The notes below the pieces were generated by a model. The model was not told the origin of the DNA, made no database searches, and was given only the letters and a program-made list of their open reading frames with translations. Shown here piece by piece: positions 1 through 6,578 of a DNA stretch of 7,652 nt. This stretch comes from Bacteroidales bacterium. GTDB taxonomy: Bacteria > Bacteroidota > Bacteroidia > Bacteroidales > P3. Position 1 is the stretch's first letter, and each line of letters opens with the position of its first letter. The stretch covers positions 1,223,670 to 1,231,321 of the forward strand of contig JABUUQ010000002.1 in assembly GCA_021443125.1 (NCBI GenBank), given 5' to 3'. Both the position numbers and the translations under genes were made by a program.

Positions 1-1
1 C

Positions 2-733
2 AAGAATGCTTTGTATAAAAATGTATTTACTTCTATTTCAGAGAATTTAGAGTTACCAAAAGCAAACAAATACTACAAAATATCAAAACAAAACAATCGT
101 TCTTCGCAAGATATCATGACTTTTGCCTCCGAAGATGCTTTTTTGATTGAAAGTTCCGACAAAATAAGTCATGCATATATGTTTGCTACTCCTTTGAATG
201 AAGAATTCACAGATTTTGTTGCCCAATCCACTTTCGTTCCTACCCTTTGGAATATGGTGCTTTATGCTCAAAATCTTGCAAAACCTTTCTTATTCATGAA
301 CGACAATGCTTTCGTTGATTTGTCTCTTTATACCGACAATTTGAAAAGCGAGATTATCAGTTTGAAACAAAAAGATATAGAAATCATTCCTCAAATGACA
401 ATGGAAAGTTCTCATAAAGGTTTCAAAATACAGAATCAAATAAAGAAAGACGGCTACTATTCCATTTTCGATGGAGAAAACAAAATCAGCGAACTGGCTT
501 TGAATTATCCGCGACAGGAATCCGACCTTAGATTTCTGAATTCCAACGATATAGAAAAGCAATTAGAAAAATCGGGATACAAAAATATAAATGTATTCAA
601 CGATAGAAAGATGATAGGCACTTATTTTGCTGACAGCAAAAAAGGTTTTGATTTCACCTATCTTATTTTGTCGCTTTTGGTGCTTTGTATTATTGGTGAA
701 AGCCTTGTACTTTGGAAAATGAAAAATAAATAA
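2..733 (+). CDS. BatA-type membrane protein, C-terminal part (5' end outside window)
   Basis: The reading frame is open from the left edge. The first possible start is only a TTG at position 11 and the frame continues upstream as K-N-A, so this is the last ~243 residues of a longer protein. The sequence resembles the C-terminal half of Bacteroidota proteins with an N-terminal BatA (double-transmembrane) domain and a vWA-like region. The recognisable points are an L-Y-K-N-V-F...E-N-L-E-L-P segment, FVPTLWNMVLYAQ about a third of the way in, and a NYPRQESDLRFL stretch near residue 170. One hydrophobic helix (FDFTYLILSLLVLCIIGESLVLW) lies just before a basic KMKNK end, so the bulk is probably periplasmic and the tail cytoplasmic. 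The molecular role of this family is not established. It lies 18 bp upstream of the DUF3078 gene, suggesting one transcript. Family assignment is from memory of conserved segments; the diagnostic N-terminus is not in the window. Confidence 0.75.
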   Translation, partial: KNALYKNVFTSISENLELPKANKYYKISKQNNRSSQDIMTFASEDAFLIESSDKISHAYMFATPLNEEFTDFVAQSTFVPTLWNMVLYAQNLAKPFLFMNDNAFVDLSLYTDNLKSEIISLKQKDIEIIPQMTMESSHKGFKIQNQIKKDGYYSIFDGENKISELALNYPRQESDLRFLNSNDIEKQLEKSGYKNINVFNDRKMIGTYFADSKKGFDFTYLILSLLVLCIIGESLVLWKMKNK

Positions 734-751
734 TTAACAATAAAAAACACG

Positions 752-1687
752 ATGAAAAAAATTTTATTAGGTTTAGCGTTTCTGTTGCCTTTGCACACTT
801 TTGCTTTCGGCAATATCGATGAAACATTAGTTAATCAAGAGCAAACAATTACTGCTCAAGATGCGGACACTTCTGCAAAACTTCCAAGTCATTGGACAGC
901 AAAATCAAGTTTAATACTGACTATGGAACAAACTCAGATAAGCAACTGGGCGGCAGGTGGTTTTTCAAACATTGCTTTCGGAGCTTTGTTCAAAGGTTTC
1001 TACAATTACCAGTATGAAAAGCACAAATTAGACAACACTGTCGAGCTTTCTTATGGCAGAACAAGACAAGACCTTTCTGGAGAAGGCATTTGGGCTGAAA
1101 CAAACTCATGGGTAAAAAGTGAAGACAAGATAGAACTCAACTCTATCTATGGTTACAAAGCTTTCTCTAATTGGAACTATTCAGGATTGCTGAACTTCAA
1201 ATCTCAATTCGACAAAGGTTTCAAAGATACTACACTCATTTCTGCTTTTCTTGCGCCTGCAACCCTTACTTCTTCAATCGGTATGGAATATAAGGTAACA
1301 GGCTTTTCTGCATTGTTCTCTTTCTTGACAGGAAAGACCACTTATGTGGAAGATGCCAGACTTAGAGGAGATTTTTTGAAAGATGGAAAAATCATTTACA
1401 CTGCAACAGGAGATGATGCCTTCAAATTCTCATTAGGTTCTTATATAAAATTCTTCTACCAAAAAGATATATACAAGAATATCAATCTTTTGGCAAAATT
1501 AGACTTCTTCTGGGATTATGAAAAACCTATTTTGGACACAGATATCAATGCCGAAGTTTTCTTAAATATGAAAATCAGCAAGTATTTGAGTGCTTTCATT
1601 AGTGTTCAGGCTGCAATAGACAAAGATTTCTCAACAGCATTGCAGTTCAAAGAAAGATTTGGTTTTTCAATACCTTTGAACTTCTAA
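752..1687 (+). CDS. DUF3078 family outer-membrane beta-barrel protein
   Basis: This gene encodes 311 residues starting at an ATG preceded by A-rich sequence. A signal peptide (MKKILLGLAFLLPLHTFAFG, residues 1-20) indicates Sec export. Residues 58-76 carry the hallmark of DUF3078: a Q-T-Q-I-S-N-W-A-A-G-G-F-S-N segment, followed by a D-N-T-V-E-L-S-Y-G-R motif at 94-103. Later landmarks are FLAPATLTSSIGMEY (166-180) and FSALFSFLTGK (185-195). Alternating hydrophobic and polar residues and a C-terminal phenylalanine (IPLNF) fit an outer-membrane beta-barrel. The length is normal for the family and I see no truncation. Its function is unknown; family members are widespread in Bacteroidota. It is probably co-transcribed with the BatA-like gene 18 bp upstream and ends at the hairpin terminator just downstream. 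Family assignment is confident; the barrel topology is inference. Confidence 0.88.
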   Translation: MKKILLGLAFLLPLHTFAFGNIDETLVNQEQTITAQDADTSAKLPSHWTAKSSLILTMEQTQISNWAAGGFSNIAFGALFKGFYNYQYEKHKLDNTVELSYGRTRQDLSGEGIWAETNSWVKSEDKIELNSIYGYKAFSNWNYSGLLNFKSQFDKGFKDTTLISAFLAPATLTSSIGMEYKVTGFSALFSFLTGKTTYVEDARLRGDFLKDGKIIYTATGDDAFKFSLGSYIKFFYQKDIYKNINLLAKLDFFWDYEKPILDTDINAEVFLNMKISKYLSAFISVQAAIDKDFSTALQFKERFGFSIPLNF

Positions 1688-1705
1688 ACAATTCTTTGTT
1701 TCAAT

Positions 1706-1749
1706 AAAATAAAACGGCGTTTTAGCAAATTAAAACGCCGTTTTATTTT
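1706..1749. terminator. Bidirectional intrinsic terminator between convergent genes
   Basis: A perfect 19-bp inverted repeat (1706-1724 with 1731-1749) flanks a 6-nt loop GCAAAT. The stem core is AAAACGGCG/CGCCGTTTT, with A-runs on the left and T-runs on the right, so transcripts from either strand end in a hairpin plus U-rich tail. It lies 18 bp after the DUF3078 stop and 14 bp after the stop of the convergent small gene, and can serve both. The same core recurs at 5596-5660. Confidence 0.88.
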
Positions 1750-1763
1750 TTTATTTCTTCGTT

Positions 1764-2000
1764 TTATTTTATGAAGTCAAAAATATCAGTTTCTATTGGT
1801 TCAAACAAAGATAGCTGGTTTTCCAAAACATCATCTGCAACAACGATATTGGCAGCCAAAAACTCTTTCACTATCTTTTTTGCCGCCATTTTTTCCGTCA
1901 AAGAGTTTTGTTTGGCATATATTTCCAAAAGATAGGAATCTTTTGCAGACAAATACAAATTTATATTCGTATGTGTTTTTTTCTTAATGCGTTTTGCCAT
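1764..2000 (-). CDS. Small ribbon-helix-helix-like protein with a clamp-binding-type QLSLF motif
   Basis: This gene encodes 78 residues. The frame extends two codons upstream to a TTG, but the ATG at 2000 (giving MAKRIKKK) is the better start. The N-terminus is strongly basic (residues 2-8). It is followed by a short strand-like segment NINLYL (12-17), a helix-like stretch at 20-31 and a second helix at 35-50, separated by a turn around N32-S33-L34-T35. This order resembles ribbon-helix-helix DNA-binding proteins, but I do not recognise a named family. The tail (51-78) is acidic and contains QLSLF at 62-66 (bases 1803-1817). This matches the QL(S/D)LF consensus by which bacterial proteins bind the DNA polymerase sliding clamp. 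The gene follows lepB on the same strand with a 107-bp gap containing a promoter-like box, and ends at a strong terminator. That it is a real gene is likely; both the fold and clamp binding are inference. Confidence 0.72.
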   Translation of the reverse strand: MAKRIKKKTHTNINLYLSAKDSYLLEIYAKQNSLTEKMAAKKIVKEFLAANIVVADDVLENQLSLFEPIETDIFDFIK

Positions 2001-2044
2001 TATCAAATGCTTGTTGTTGGGTTATGAAACTTTGTTTTGTTTGT

Positions 2045-2052
2045 CAAAAGTA
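2045..2052 (-). promoter_or_regulatory. Candidate Bacteroidota -7 box for the small gene
   Basis: On the minus strand this reads TACTTTTG, an exact match to the Bacteroidota primary-sigma -7 consensus TAnnTTTG. It sits 44 bp upstream of the ATG at 2000, a plausible leader distance. No clear TTG lies at the expected -33 distance (a CTG is there instead), so the promoter is uncertain. If it is real, the small gene can be expressed independently of lepB. Confidence 0.4.
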
Positions 2053-2107
2053 CAACAAAAAATCCATTTACCAGCCTTTTGATGCAAAATAATTAAATAT
2101 CAAGCAA

Positions 2108-3847
2108 TTATTTTACAGTTCTAAATAGTTTATTCCAACGAACCTTCTTCAAACCGCTTTGATCCTTATTCCATGAGAACCATACATAAGACGCCTTTCC
2201 TACTATGTGGTCCTCAGGCACAAAGCCCCAAAAACGAGAGTCAGCAGAATTATGACGATTGTCGCCCATCATCCAATAATAGTCCATTTTGAAAGTGTAA
2301 GTCTTTGCAATCTTGTCGTTTATGTACCAAGTATCGCCTTTTTTCTCCACTTTGTTGCCTTCAAATGTTGCAATAGCCCTTTGATAGAAAAGCATATTAT
2401 CATCATTTACCTCTATCTGCATTCCTTTGTTTGGAATTTTCACAGGACCATAGTAGTCTATATTCCAGCTATAGCTTTGAGAATAAGGGAACAAGTCTCT
2501 GCTTCTATAGCCTTTCATTGCAACAACTGGGAACAATTCTTCAATGTATGGCATACTCTTTATCTCCGCAGCAATTGCGCTTGAAAGTGGCAAAGTTGCA
2601 TATACCTTCAGTTGATTTATATCTTCCTGACTCACACCTGCACTGCTAAGGAAAGATTTTGCGTCTGGAATTTCCGGATGGAAAAGAATCTGACACAAAA
2701 ACTTCTTATTGTTCAAATCAGATATCAAAGAATAGTCTGTTTGCTTATCATCTAAAGGTGTGATTGCGATAATATAAGGATGTTCTTTAAGTTTCTCGAC
2801 ATTGTCTTTATTCAAAGGCAGATAAGCATACATATTCATTCTTTCCATGTCCTCAATGGAAACGCCGATATTAACAAGTTCTTTTTCATTAAAGTAATAA
2901 CCATCCTTAATCTTTATTGCGTGTGTAATCTGATAGTCTTTCGGACTCTCTATTTGCTTACCATTGATATAGACATTGCAATTTCTCACCTCTATTGTCT
3001 CTCCCGGCAAACCGATACAACGCTTTATAAAGTTTTCTCTCTTATCTACAGGACGAGAAATAATATCTCCAAAATGTTGTTTGTCGTTCCACACCTTATC
3101 TCTGCCATAATCTCTCACCAAAGCATAATAACTTTCGTTGCTTTGAAAAGTTGTTGAAAGAGTGTCTCCATCAGGGAAATTGAAAACAACAGCATCTCCT
3201 CTCTTTACAGTTCCCAAACCAGGCAAACGATGATATGGCAACTGAGGTTTTTCTATATATGATTTCATTGAGGTAAATGGCAGAGTATGAGCAACTAATG
3301 GAAAACTCAAAGGAGTATTAGGTATTCTTGGACCATAAGCCATTTTGCTAACAAAAAGAAAATCCCCGACCAAAAGACTTTTCTCCATTGAAGAAGAAGG
3401 AATTCTATAAGACTCTACAAAGAATGTTCTAATGATTGTTGCTGCTATCACTGCAAAGATAATAGCGTCTGCCCAATCTCTTACTGCACTGATTTTATGT
3501 TCTGGCAAATCTTTAGGATGTGTGTATTTCTCCTTCTTGCTCCAGCCAAGTATAGGAAAGATAACCCAAGGGAACAAAGCAGTAAGCACTTGATACCAAA
3601 GAGAATACTTTTTGAAACACTTGACAAACTCTATAAAAACAAGAATAATGGAAAAGATATTGATAAAAGGTATCAAACAATAGAAAATCCACCAACGGCT
3701 TTTGTTGATTATCTTTACTGCAATAACGATATTATAAATAGGAATAAGAGCTTCCCAACCTTTATAGCCGGCTTTTTTGAACAAACCCCACAAGCCAAAA
3801 AACACTAATATAGCTTGAATTAAGAATAATGTTATGTAAATATCCAT
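2108..3847 (-). CDS. lepB: Signal peptidase I, long form with extra N-terminal membrane domain
   Basis: The product is 579 residues; it would cleave signal peptides from exported proteins at the outer face of the inner membrane. Residues 1-105 form about four hydrophobic helices resembling the DUF5684-type membrane domain. A further anchor at 126-143 leads into the catalytic part. The Ser box IPSSSMEKSLLVGDF (149-163) places the nucleophile at Ser153. The Lys box FIKRCIGLPGE (273-283) gives the general base Lys275. The last conserved box MMGDNRHNSADSRFWGFVP is at 526-544. All catalytic elements are intact, so this is not a pseudogene. It is much longer than E. coli LepB (324 residues): Ser-to-Lys spacing is 122 residues instead of about 55, and Lys-to-GDN spacing is about 253 instead of about 127. 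The second insertion contains an internal duplication (326-365 and 402-441). The gene is transcribed divergently from the S41 protease; the ATG at 3847 follows A/T-rich sequence without a Shine-Dalgarno motif. Confidence 0.95.
   Translation of the reverse strand: MDIYITLFLIQAILVFFGLWGLFKKAGYKGWEALIPIYNIVIAVKIINKSRWWIFYCLIPFINIFSIILVFIEFVKCFKKYSLWYQVLTALFPWVIFPILGWSKKEKYTHPKDLPEHKISAVRDWADAIIFAVIAATIIRTFFVESYRIPSSSMEKSLLVGDFLFVSKMAYGPRIPNTPLSFPLVAHTLPFTSMKSYIEKPQLPYHRLPGLGTVKRGDAVVFNFPDGDTLSTTFQSNESYYALVRDYGRDKVWNDKQHFGDIISRPVDKRENFIKRCIGLPGETIEVRNCNVYINGKQIESPKDYQITHAIKIKDGYYFNEKELVNIGVSIEDMERMNMYAYLPLNKDNVEKLKEHPYIIAITPLDDKQTDYSLISDLNNKKFLCQILFHPEIPDAKSFLSSAGVSQEDINQLKVYATLPLSSAIAAEIKSMPYIEELFPVVAMKGYRSRDLFPYSQSYSWNIDYYGPVKIPNKGMQIEVNDDNMLFYQRAIATFEGNKVEKKGDTWYINDKIAKTYTFKMDYYWMMGDNRHNSADSRFWGFVPEDHIVGKASYVWFSWNKDQSGLKKVRWNKLFRTVK
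2525..2872 (-). repeat. Diverged tandem duplication within the lepB insertion
   Basis: This is a protein-level repeat. LepB residues 326-365 (bases 2753-2872) and 402-441 (bases 2525-2644) align without gaps at 76-residue spacing with about 15 identities in 40. Shared positions include GVS-x-ED, YA-x-LPL, the K before the PYI segment, and a final P. DNA identity is not obvious, so the duplication is old. The repeat lies between the Lys box and the GDN box. Confidence 0.6.
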
Positions 3848-3922
3848 AATGTTTTATAATTTTAATAAAAAAGTTACGTTTTATTGTTTTAGTTGATAAC
3901 GAAGAAAAAATAAAATAATTGT
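3848..3922. promoter_or_regulatory. Divergent promoter region between lepB and the S41 protease gene
   Basis: These 75 bp must hold the promoters of both flanking genes unless either is read from farther away. The segment is very A/T-rich. The near-palindrome AAAAGTTACGTTTT (3869-3882) contains a 7-of-8 match to TAnnTTTG on each strand: TACGTTTT (plus, 3875-3882) and TAACTTTT (minus, 3869-3876). No clear -33 TTTG accompanies either box. The location is firm; the exact promoter elements are weakly supported. Confidence 0.35.
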
Positions 3923-5524
3923 ATGAAAAAAATATTTATTGTAGCAATTTCGCTATGTTTTTCTCTAAACGCAATAGCTCAAAATGCCGATTTGAAATCT
4001 GCATCAAACAAAATGGTAAAACTTATGTGGATGATAGAGAATGCTTATGTTGATAGCACAGATATAGGCAAAATAACCGAAGAAGGCATCAAAGCAATGC
4101 TAAAGGAATTGGACCCTCACTCAACTTATATTCCTAAATCCGATGTTCAAAAAATGAACGAGCCATTGCAGGGCAACATTATAGGCATTGGCGTTACCTT
4201 TCAAATTCTCAATGACACCATTCATGTGATAGATGTTGTTGCCGACGGTCCTGCAGATAAGGTTGGAATGTATCCTGGCGACAAAATACTAAAGGTTAAT
4301 GACACAATAGCAACCGGAAAAGAGATAAATAACGATTGGGTTACCACTCACCTTAGGGGAAAGAAAGGAACAAAAGTCAGAATCGTTGTTGAACGAAATG
4401 GCAAAGGCGAATTGACTTTCGAGATTATAAGAGACAAAATTCCTTTGAACAGTATAGACACATGGTTCATGATAGACAAAGAAATAGGCTATGTTTCACT
4501 GCGTCGTTTTGCCCAAACATCACGCGATGAACTTGTTGCAGCAATAGACAGTCTTAAACAACAAGGCATGAAAAAGCTTATATTCGATTTGAGAAGCAAT
4601 GGCGGAGGTTATCTTGATGCTGCGTTCAAAATTTGTGAAGAATTCTTGCCAAAAGACAAGCTTGTAGTCTATACAGAAGGCCTTCACCAAAGTCGGCAAG
4701 AGTTTGTAACATCCTCAAACAAAGGAGTATTCGAGAAAGGTGCACTTGTAATTCTAACAGACGAATACACAGCTTCTGCTTCCGAAATAACATCGGGTGC
4801 AGTGCAAGATTGGGAAAGAGGTGTCATCGTTGGCAGAAGAACTTTTGGCAAAGGACTTGTTCAAAGGCCTATAAACTTGGATGATGGTTCGCAAGTAAGA
4901 CTCACAACAGCAAGATATTACATTCCATCTGGCCGTTGCATTCAAAAACCTTATGCAGATGGCACCGAAGAATACTATAAAGATTATCAAAAACGCTATT
5001 CTCATGGTGAGATGGTAAGCATTGATTCGATTTCCTTCCCAGATTCCCTAAAATATCAAACGATGAACGGCAGAACTGTCTATGGTGGAGGTGGTATTAT
5101 GCCAGATATTTTCGTTCCTATGGACACTACAAAAGCATCTTCTTACTTTGTGGATTTGAGGAGCAAAAATATTTTCAACGATTTTTCAATAAATTTTGTT
5201 GAATCAAAAAGAGAAGAATTATTAAAGGAACTTCCTAAATTTGAAGACTTTGACAAAGCATGGCCAACAATGAACATTATGCAGGAATTCACAAAATTTG
5301 CAGAAGAAAAAGGCATAACACCAAAAGAAAACGACACCATTGCACAGGAAATAATTGACAAATCAAATCTTCATATAGAATTGACAGTCAAAGGTTTTAT
5401 TGCAAGAAACTTGTATGGCACAAAATTCTACTACAAAACTATTCAAAACAACGATGAGACGCTTCAAAAAGCCATAGAACTTATTCGTGACGAAAAACAA
5501 TACAAGAAAATTTTGAAAAATTAG
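3923..5524 (+). CDS. S41 family carboxy-terminal processing protease (CtpA/Prc type)
   Basis: This gene encodes 533 residues. A signal peptide MKKIFIVAISLCFSLNAIAQ (1-20, AXA-type site) sends it to the periplasm. An N-terminal helical segment with GIKAMLKELDPHSTYIP (55-71) is typical of the family. A PDZ domain spans about 84-170, with GIGVTF at 88-93 and GMYPGDKILKVND at 115-127. The catalytic core follows: FDLRSNGGGYLDAA (221-234), then YTASASEITSGAVQD (282-296) and GRRTFGKGLVQ (304-314). By the 25-residue Ser-Lys spacing of Prc and D1 protease, the dyad is Ser285/Lys310, with Asp296 at the equivalent supporting position. The core ends near residue 400. The last ~130 residues are a helical, charged extension that I recall from other Bacteroidota S41 proteases. 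It is probably a general periplasmic processing or quality-control protease; its substrates cannot be read from sequence. It is divergent from lepB and followed by a terminator. Confidence 0.94.
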   Translation: MKKIFIVAISLCFSLNAIAQNADLKSASNKMVKLMWMIENAYVDSTDIGKITEEGIKAMLKELDPHSTYIPKSDVQKMNEPLQGNIIGIGVTFQILNDTIHVIDVVADGPADKVGMYPGDKILKVNDTIATGKEINNDWVTTHLRGKKGTKVRIVVERNGKGELTFEIIRDKIPLNSIDTWFMIDKEIGYVSLRRFAQTSRDELVAAIDSLKQQGMKKLIFDLRSNGGGYLDAAFKICEEFLPKDKLVVYTEGLHQSRQEFVTSSNKGVFEKGALVILTDEYTASASEITSGAVQDWERGVIVGRRTFGKGLVQRPINLDDGSQVRLTTARYYIPSGRCIQKPYADGTEEYYKDYQKRYSHGEMVSIDSISFPDSLKYQTMNGRTVYGGGGIMPDIFVPMDTTKASSYFVDLRSKNIFNDFSINFVESKREELLKELPKFEDFDKAWPTMNIMQEFTKFAEEKGITPKENDTIAQEIIDKSNLHIELTVKGFIARNLYGTKFYYKTIQNNDETLQKAIELIRDEKQYKKILKN

Positions 5525-5554
5525 TTTGTAACATATTCAATAACAAACAAAAAT

Positions 5555-5583
5555 AAGCAGAGTAAAAACAAACTCTGCTTTTT
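5555..5583 (+). terminator. Intrinsic terminator after the S41 protease gene
   Basis: A 9-bp perfect stem AAGCAGAGT/ACTCTGCTT (5555-5563 with 5572-5580) has an 8-nt A-rich loop and is followed by TTTCTTTGTTT. It starts 31 bp after the protease stop. On the opposite strand the hairpin is followed by TATTTTTGTTTG, so it could also stop transcripts of the convergent lipoprotein operon. Confidence 0.8.
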
Positions 5584-5595
5584 CTTTGTTTGGCA

Positions 5596-5660
5596 AAATT
5601 AAAACGCCGTTTCAGAAAATTATTCCTTTGTTTTAATTTCTTGAAACGGCGTTTTAATTT
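5596..5660. repeat. Long inverted repeat sharing its core with the terminator at 1706-1749
   Basis: A perfect 19-bp stem (5596-5614 with 5642-5660) has the core AAAACGCCGTTTCA and its complement. The stem can be extended inward by about seven more pairs with one mismatch, leaving an 11-nt loop. It lies 26 bp after the lipoprotein stop. Flanking T-tracts are less regular than at the first copy, so terminator function is plausible but not certain. The left arm GCAAAATTAAAACGCCGTTT (5593-5612) matches 1725-1743 except for one extra A. Confidence 0.8.
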
Positions 5661-5686
5661 CTTATTTCTGCCTTCTTGTTGAAAAA

Positions 5687-6559
5687 CTATTTAATCATAA
5701 TCACCAAACAGCGAGAACTTCTCCAAAATTCTTCTATTGACTCTATTACTATGGATGCTGGTTTTGACTCATCGCCGGTAAGAGAGTAGGAAGATTTGGC
5801 ATGAGGAGTTATTATTTGAACTTTCTTGCCTGTAAGAGGTATTTCGCTTATGTTTCTCATATCTATTTTCTGCATATTGTCTATTGCACCATTGTTTGCA
5901 AGTACAAGGGTTTTGCCTATGCCTATGAAACCACCCTTAGAGTCGATAACGCCTGCTTTTTTCAACTCTTTCTTTGTGCCAACAATAAAATAAGCAGTAT
6001 ATCTTTCATCTTCAAGCTCAGCCATCACTGATTTATTTTTCTTGTTCTCTGCTTGAAGTTTCTTAACCTCTGCATTAAGACCATCCAAAGCAACATTTTT
6101 CTCCTGAAGTTGTTGTGTTAGGGACGCAATTTGGCTTTCTTGTTCCTCTACCCTTTTATTCATTTCTTCCAACTTGGTTTTCAAGCGATTATTTGCTGCA
6201 AACGAATTCTTCTGACTGCTAAGGTTTGCCTCCAAACTTGCTATTTTTTCCTTATCTTTTGCCAACAACTCTGCAATAGCATTGATTTTTGCACCAATAC
6301 TTTGAGCCTTGCTTTGATTTATATCACCATCTTGAATAGCAAGGGTTTGCAGTTCGTCGTATTTAGAAGCAATTGTGTTGAGATTATCGTCTATTTCGGT
6401 TATTTGCGCTAATAATGTTTCAACTTGGTTGCCTTGGTCGCGAATAACGCTTTGGAAAGAATCTCTTAGAAGTTGTTCTTTCATCTGTTGCTCTTTCTTT
6501 GAAGTACAAGCAGTTAAACATAAAACCGCTAAAGCTGAAAGGATTATTTTTCTTTTCAT
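5687..6559 (-). CDS. Coiled-coil lipoprotein with conserved C-terminal domain
   Basis: The product is 290 residues. A lipoprotein signal peptide ends in the lipobox LTAC with Cys18 as the lipidated residue. Residues 25-185 are a long, charged, heptad-like helical region rich in E, K, Q, L and A, with several Gln-rich patches, predicted to form a coiled coil. The C-terminal ~105 residues form a compact domain. It has YTAYFIVGTKKELKKAGVI (187-205), GGFIGIGKTLVL (209-220), a KIDMRNISEIPL segment (231-242) and a closing EEFWRSSRCLVIMIK. I recall this architecture in many Bacteroidota lipoproteins of unknown function, some annotated as Cbp1-like collagen-binding adhesins; I cannot confirm that here. 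The residues after the cysteine (TSKKEQQ) lack an obvious acidic surface-export signal, so a periplasmic location is possible. The gene is 19 bp downstream of the YfhO-family gene and probably co-transcribed with it. Confidence 0.85.
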   Translation of the reverse strand: MKRKIILSALAVLCLTACTSKKEQQMKEQLLRDSFQSVIRDQGNQVETLLAQITEIDDNLNTIASKYDELQTLAIQDGDINQSKAQSIGAKINAIAELLAKDKEKIASLEANLSSQKNSFAANNRLKTKLEEMNKRVEEQESQIASLTQQLQEKNVALDGLNAEVKKLQAENKKNKSVMAELEDERYTAYFIVGTKKELKKAGVIDSKGGFIGIGKTLVLANNGAIDNMQKIDMRNISEIPLTGKKVQIITPHAKSSYSLTGDESKPASIVIESIEEFWRSSRCLVIMIK

Positions 6560-6578
6560 GGTATTTGTTATTTATTGT

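Noticed and set aside
11..733. A complete 240-residue protein starting at position 11
   Set aside because: The start codon would be TTG, the frame is open to the window edge, and the sequence matches the C-terminal half of a longer family. It is a truncated gene, not a small one.
1706..1749. Terminal inverted repeats of a mobile element spanning 1706-5660
   Set aside because: The two hairpins share a core, but the interval holds only housekeeping-type genes with no transposase, and each hairpin sits exactly at a convergent gene end.
1796..1987. 63-residue plus-strand reading frame opposite the small gene
   Set aside because: It is antisense, with low-complexity Phe/Ser/Lys composition, and lies just after the terminator of the upstream operon, with no promoter seen.
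1764..2006. Start of the small gene at 2006 (80 residues)
   Set aside because: Position 2006 is TTG; two codons later an ATG gives MAKRIKKK, which is more likely.
2525..2872. lepB as a frame-damaged or chimeric gene because of its length
   Set aside because: The frame is continuous, and the Ser, Lys and GDN boxes are intact and in order; the extra length is explained by domain insertions.
3497..3808. 103-residue plus-strand reading frame opposite lepB
   Set aside because: It lies wholly antisense to the well-supported LepB membrane domain and shows no recognisable protein features. The same applies to 2207-2584, 2431-2649 and 2780-3157.
5801..6412. Plus-strand reading frames opposite the lipoprotein gene
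   Set aside because: They are antisense shadows of a coiled-coil gene. Their Cys/Phe/Leu-rich translations are what the complement of Gln/Lys/Glu-rich codons produces.
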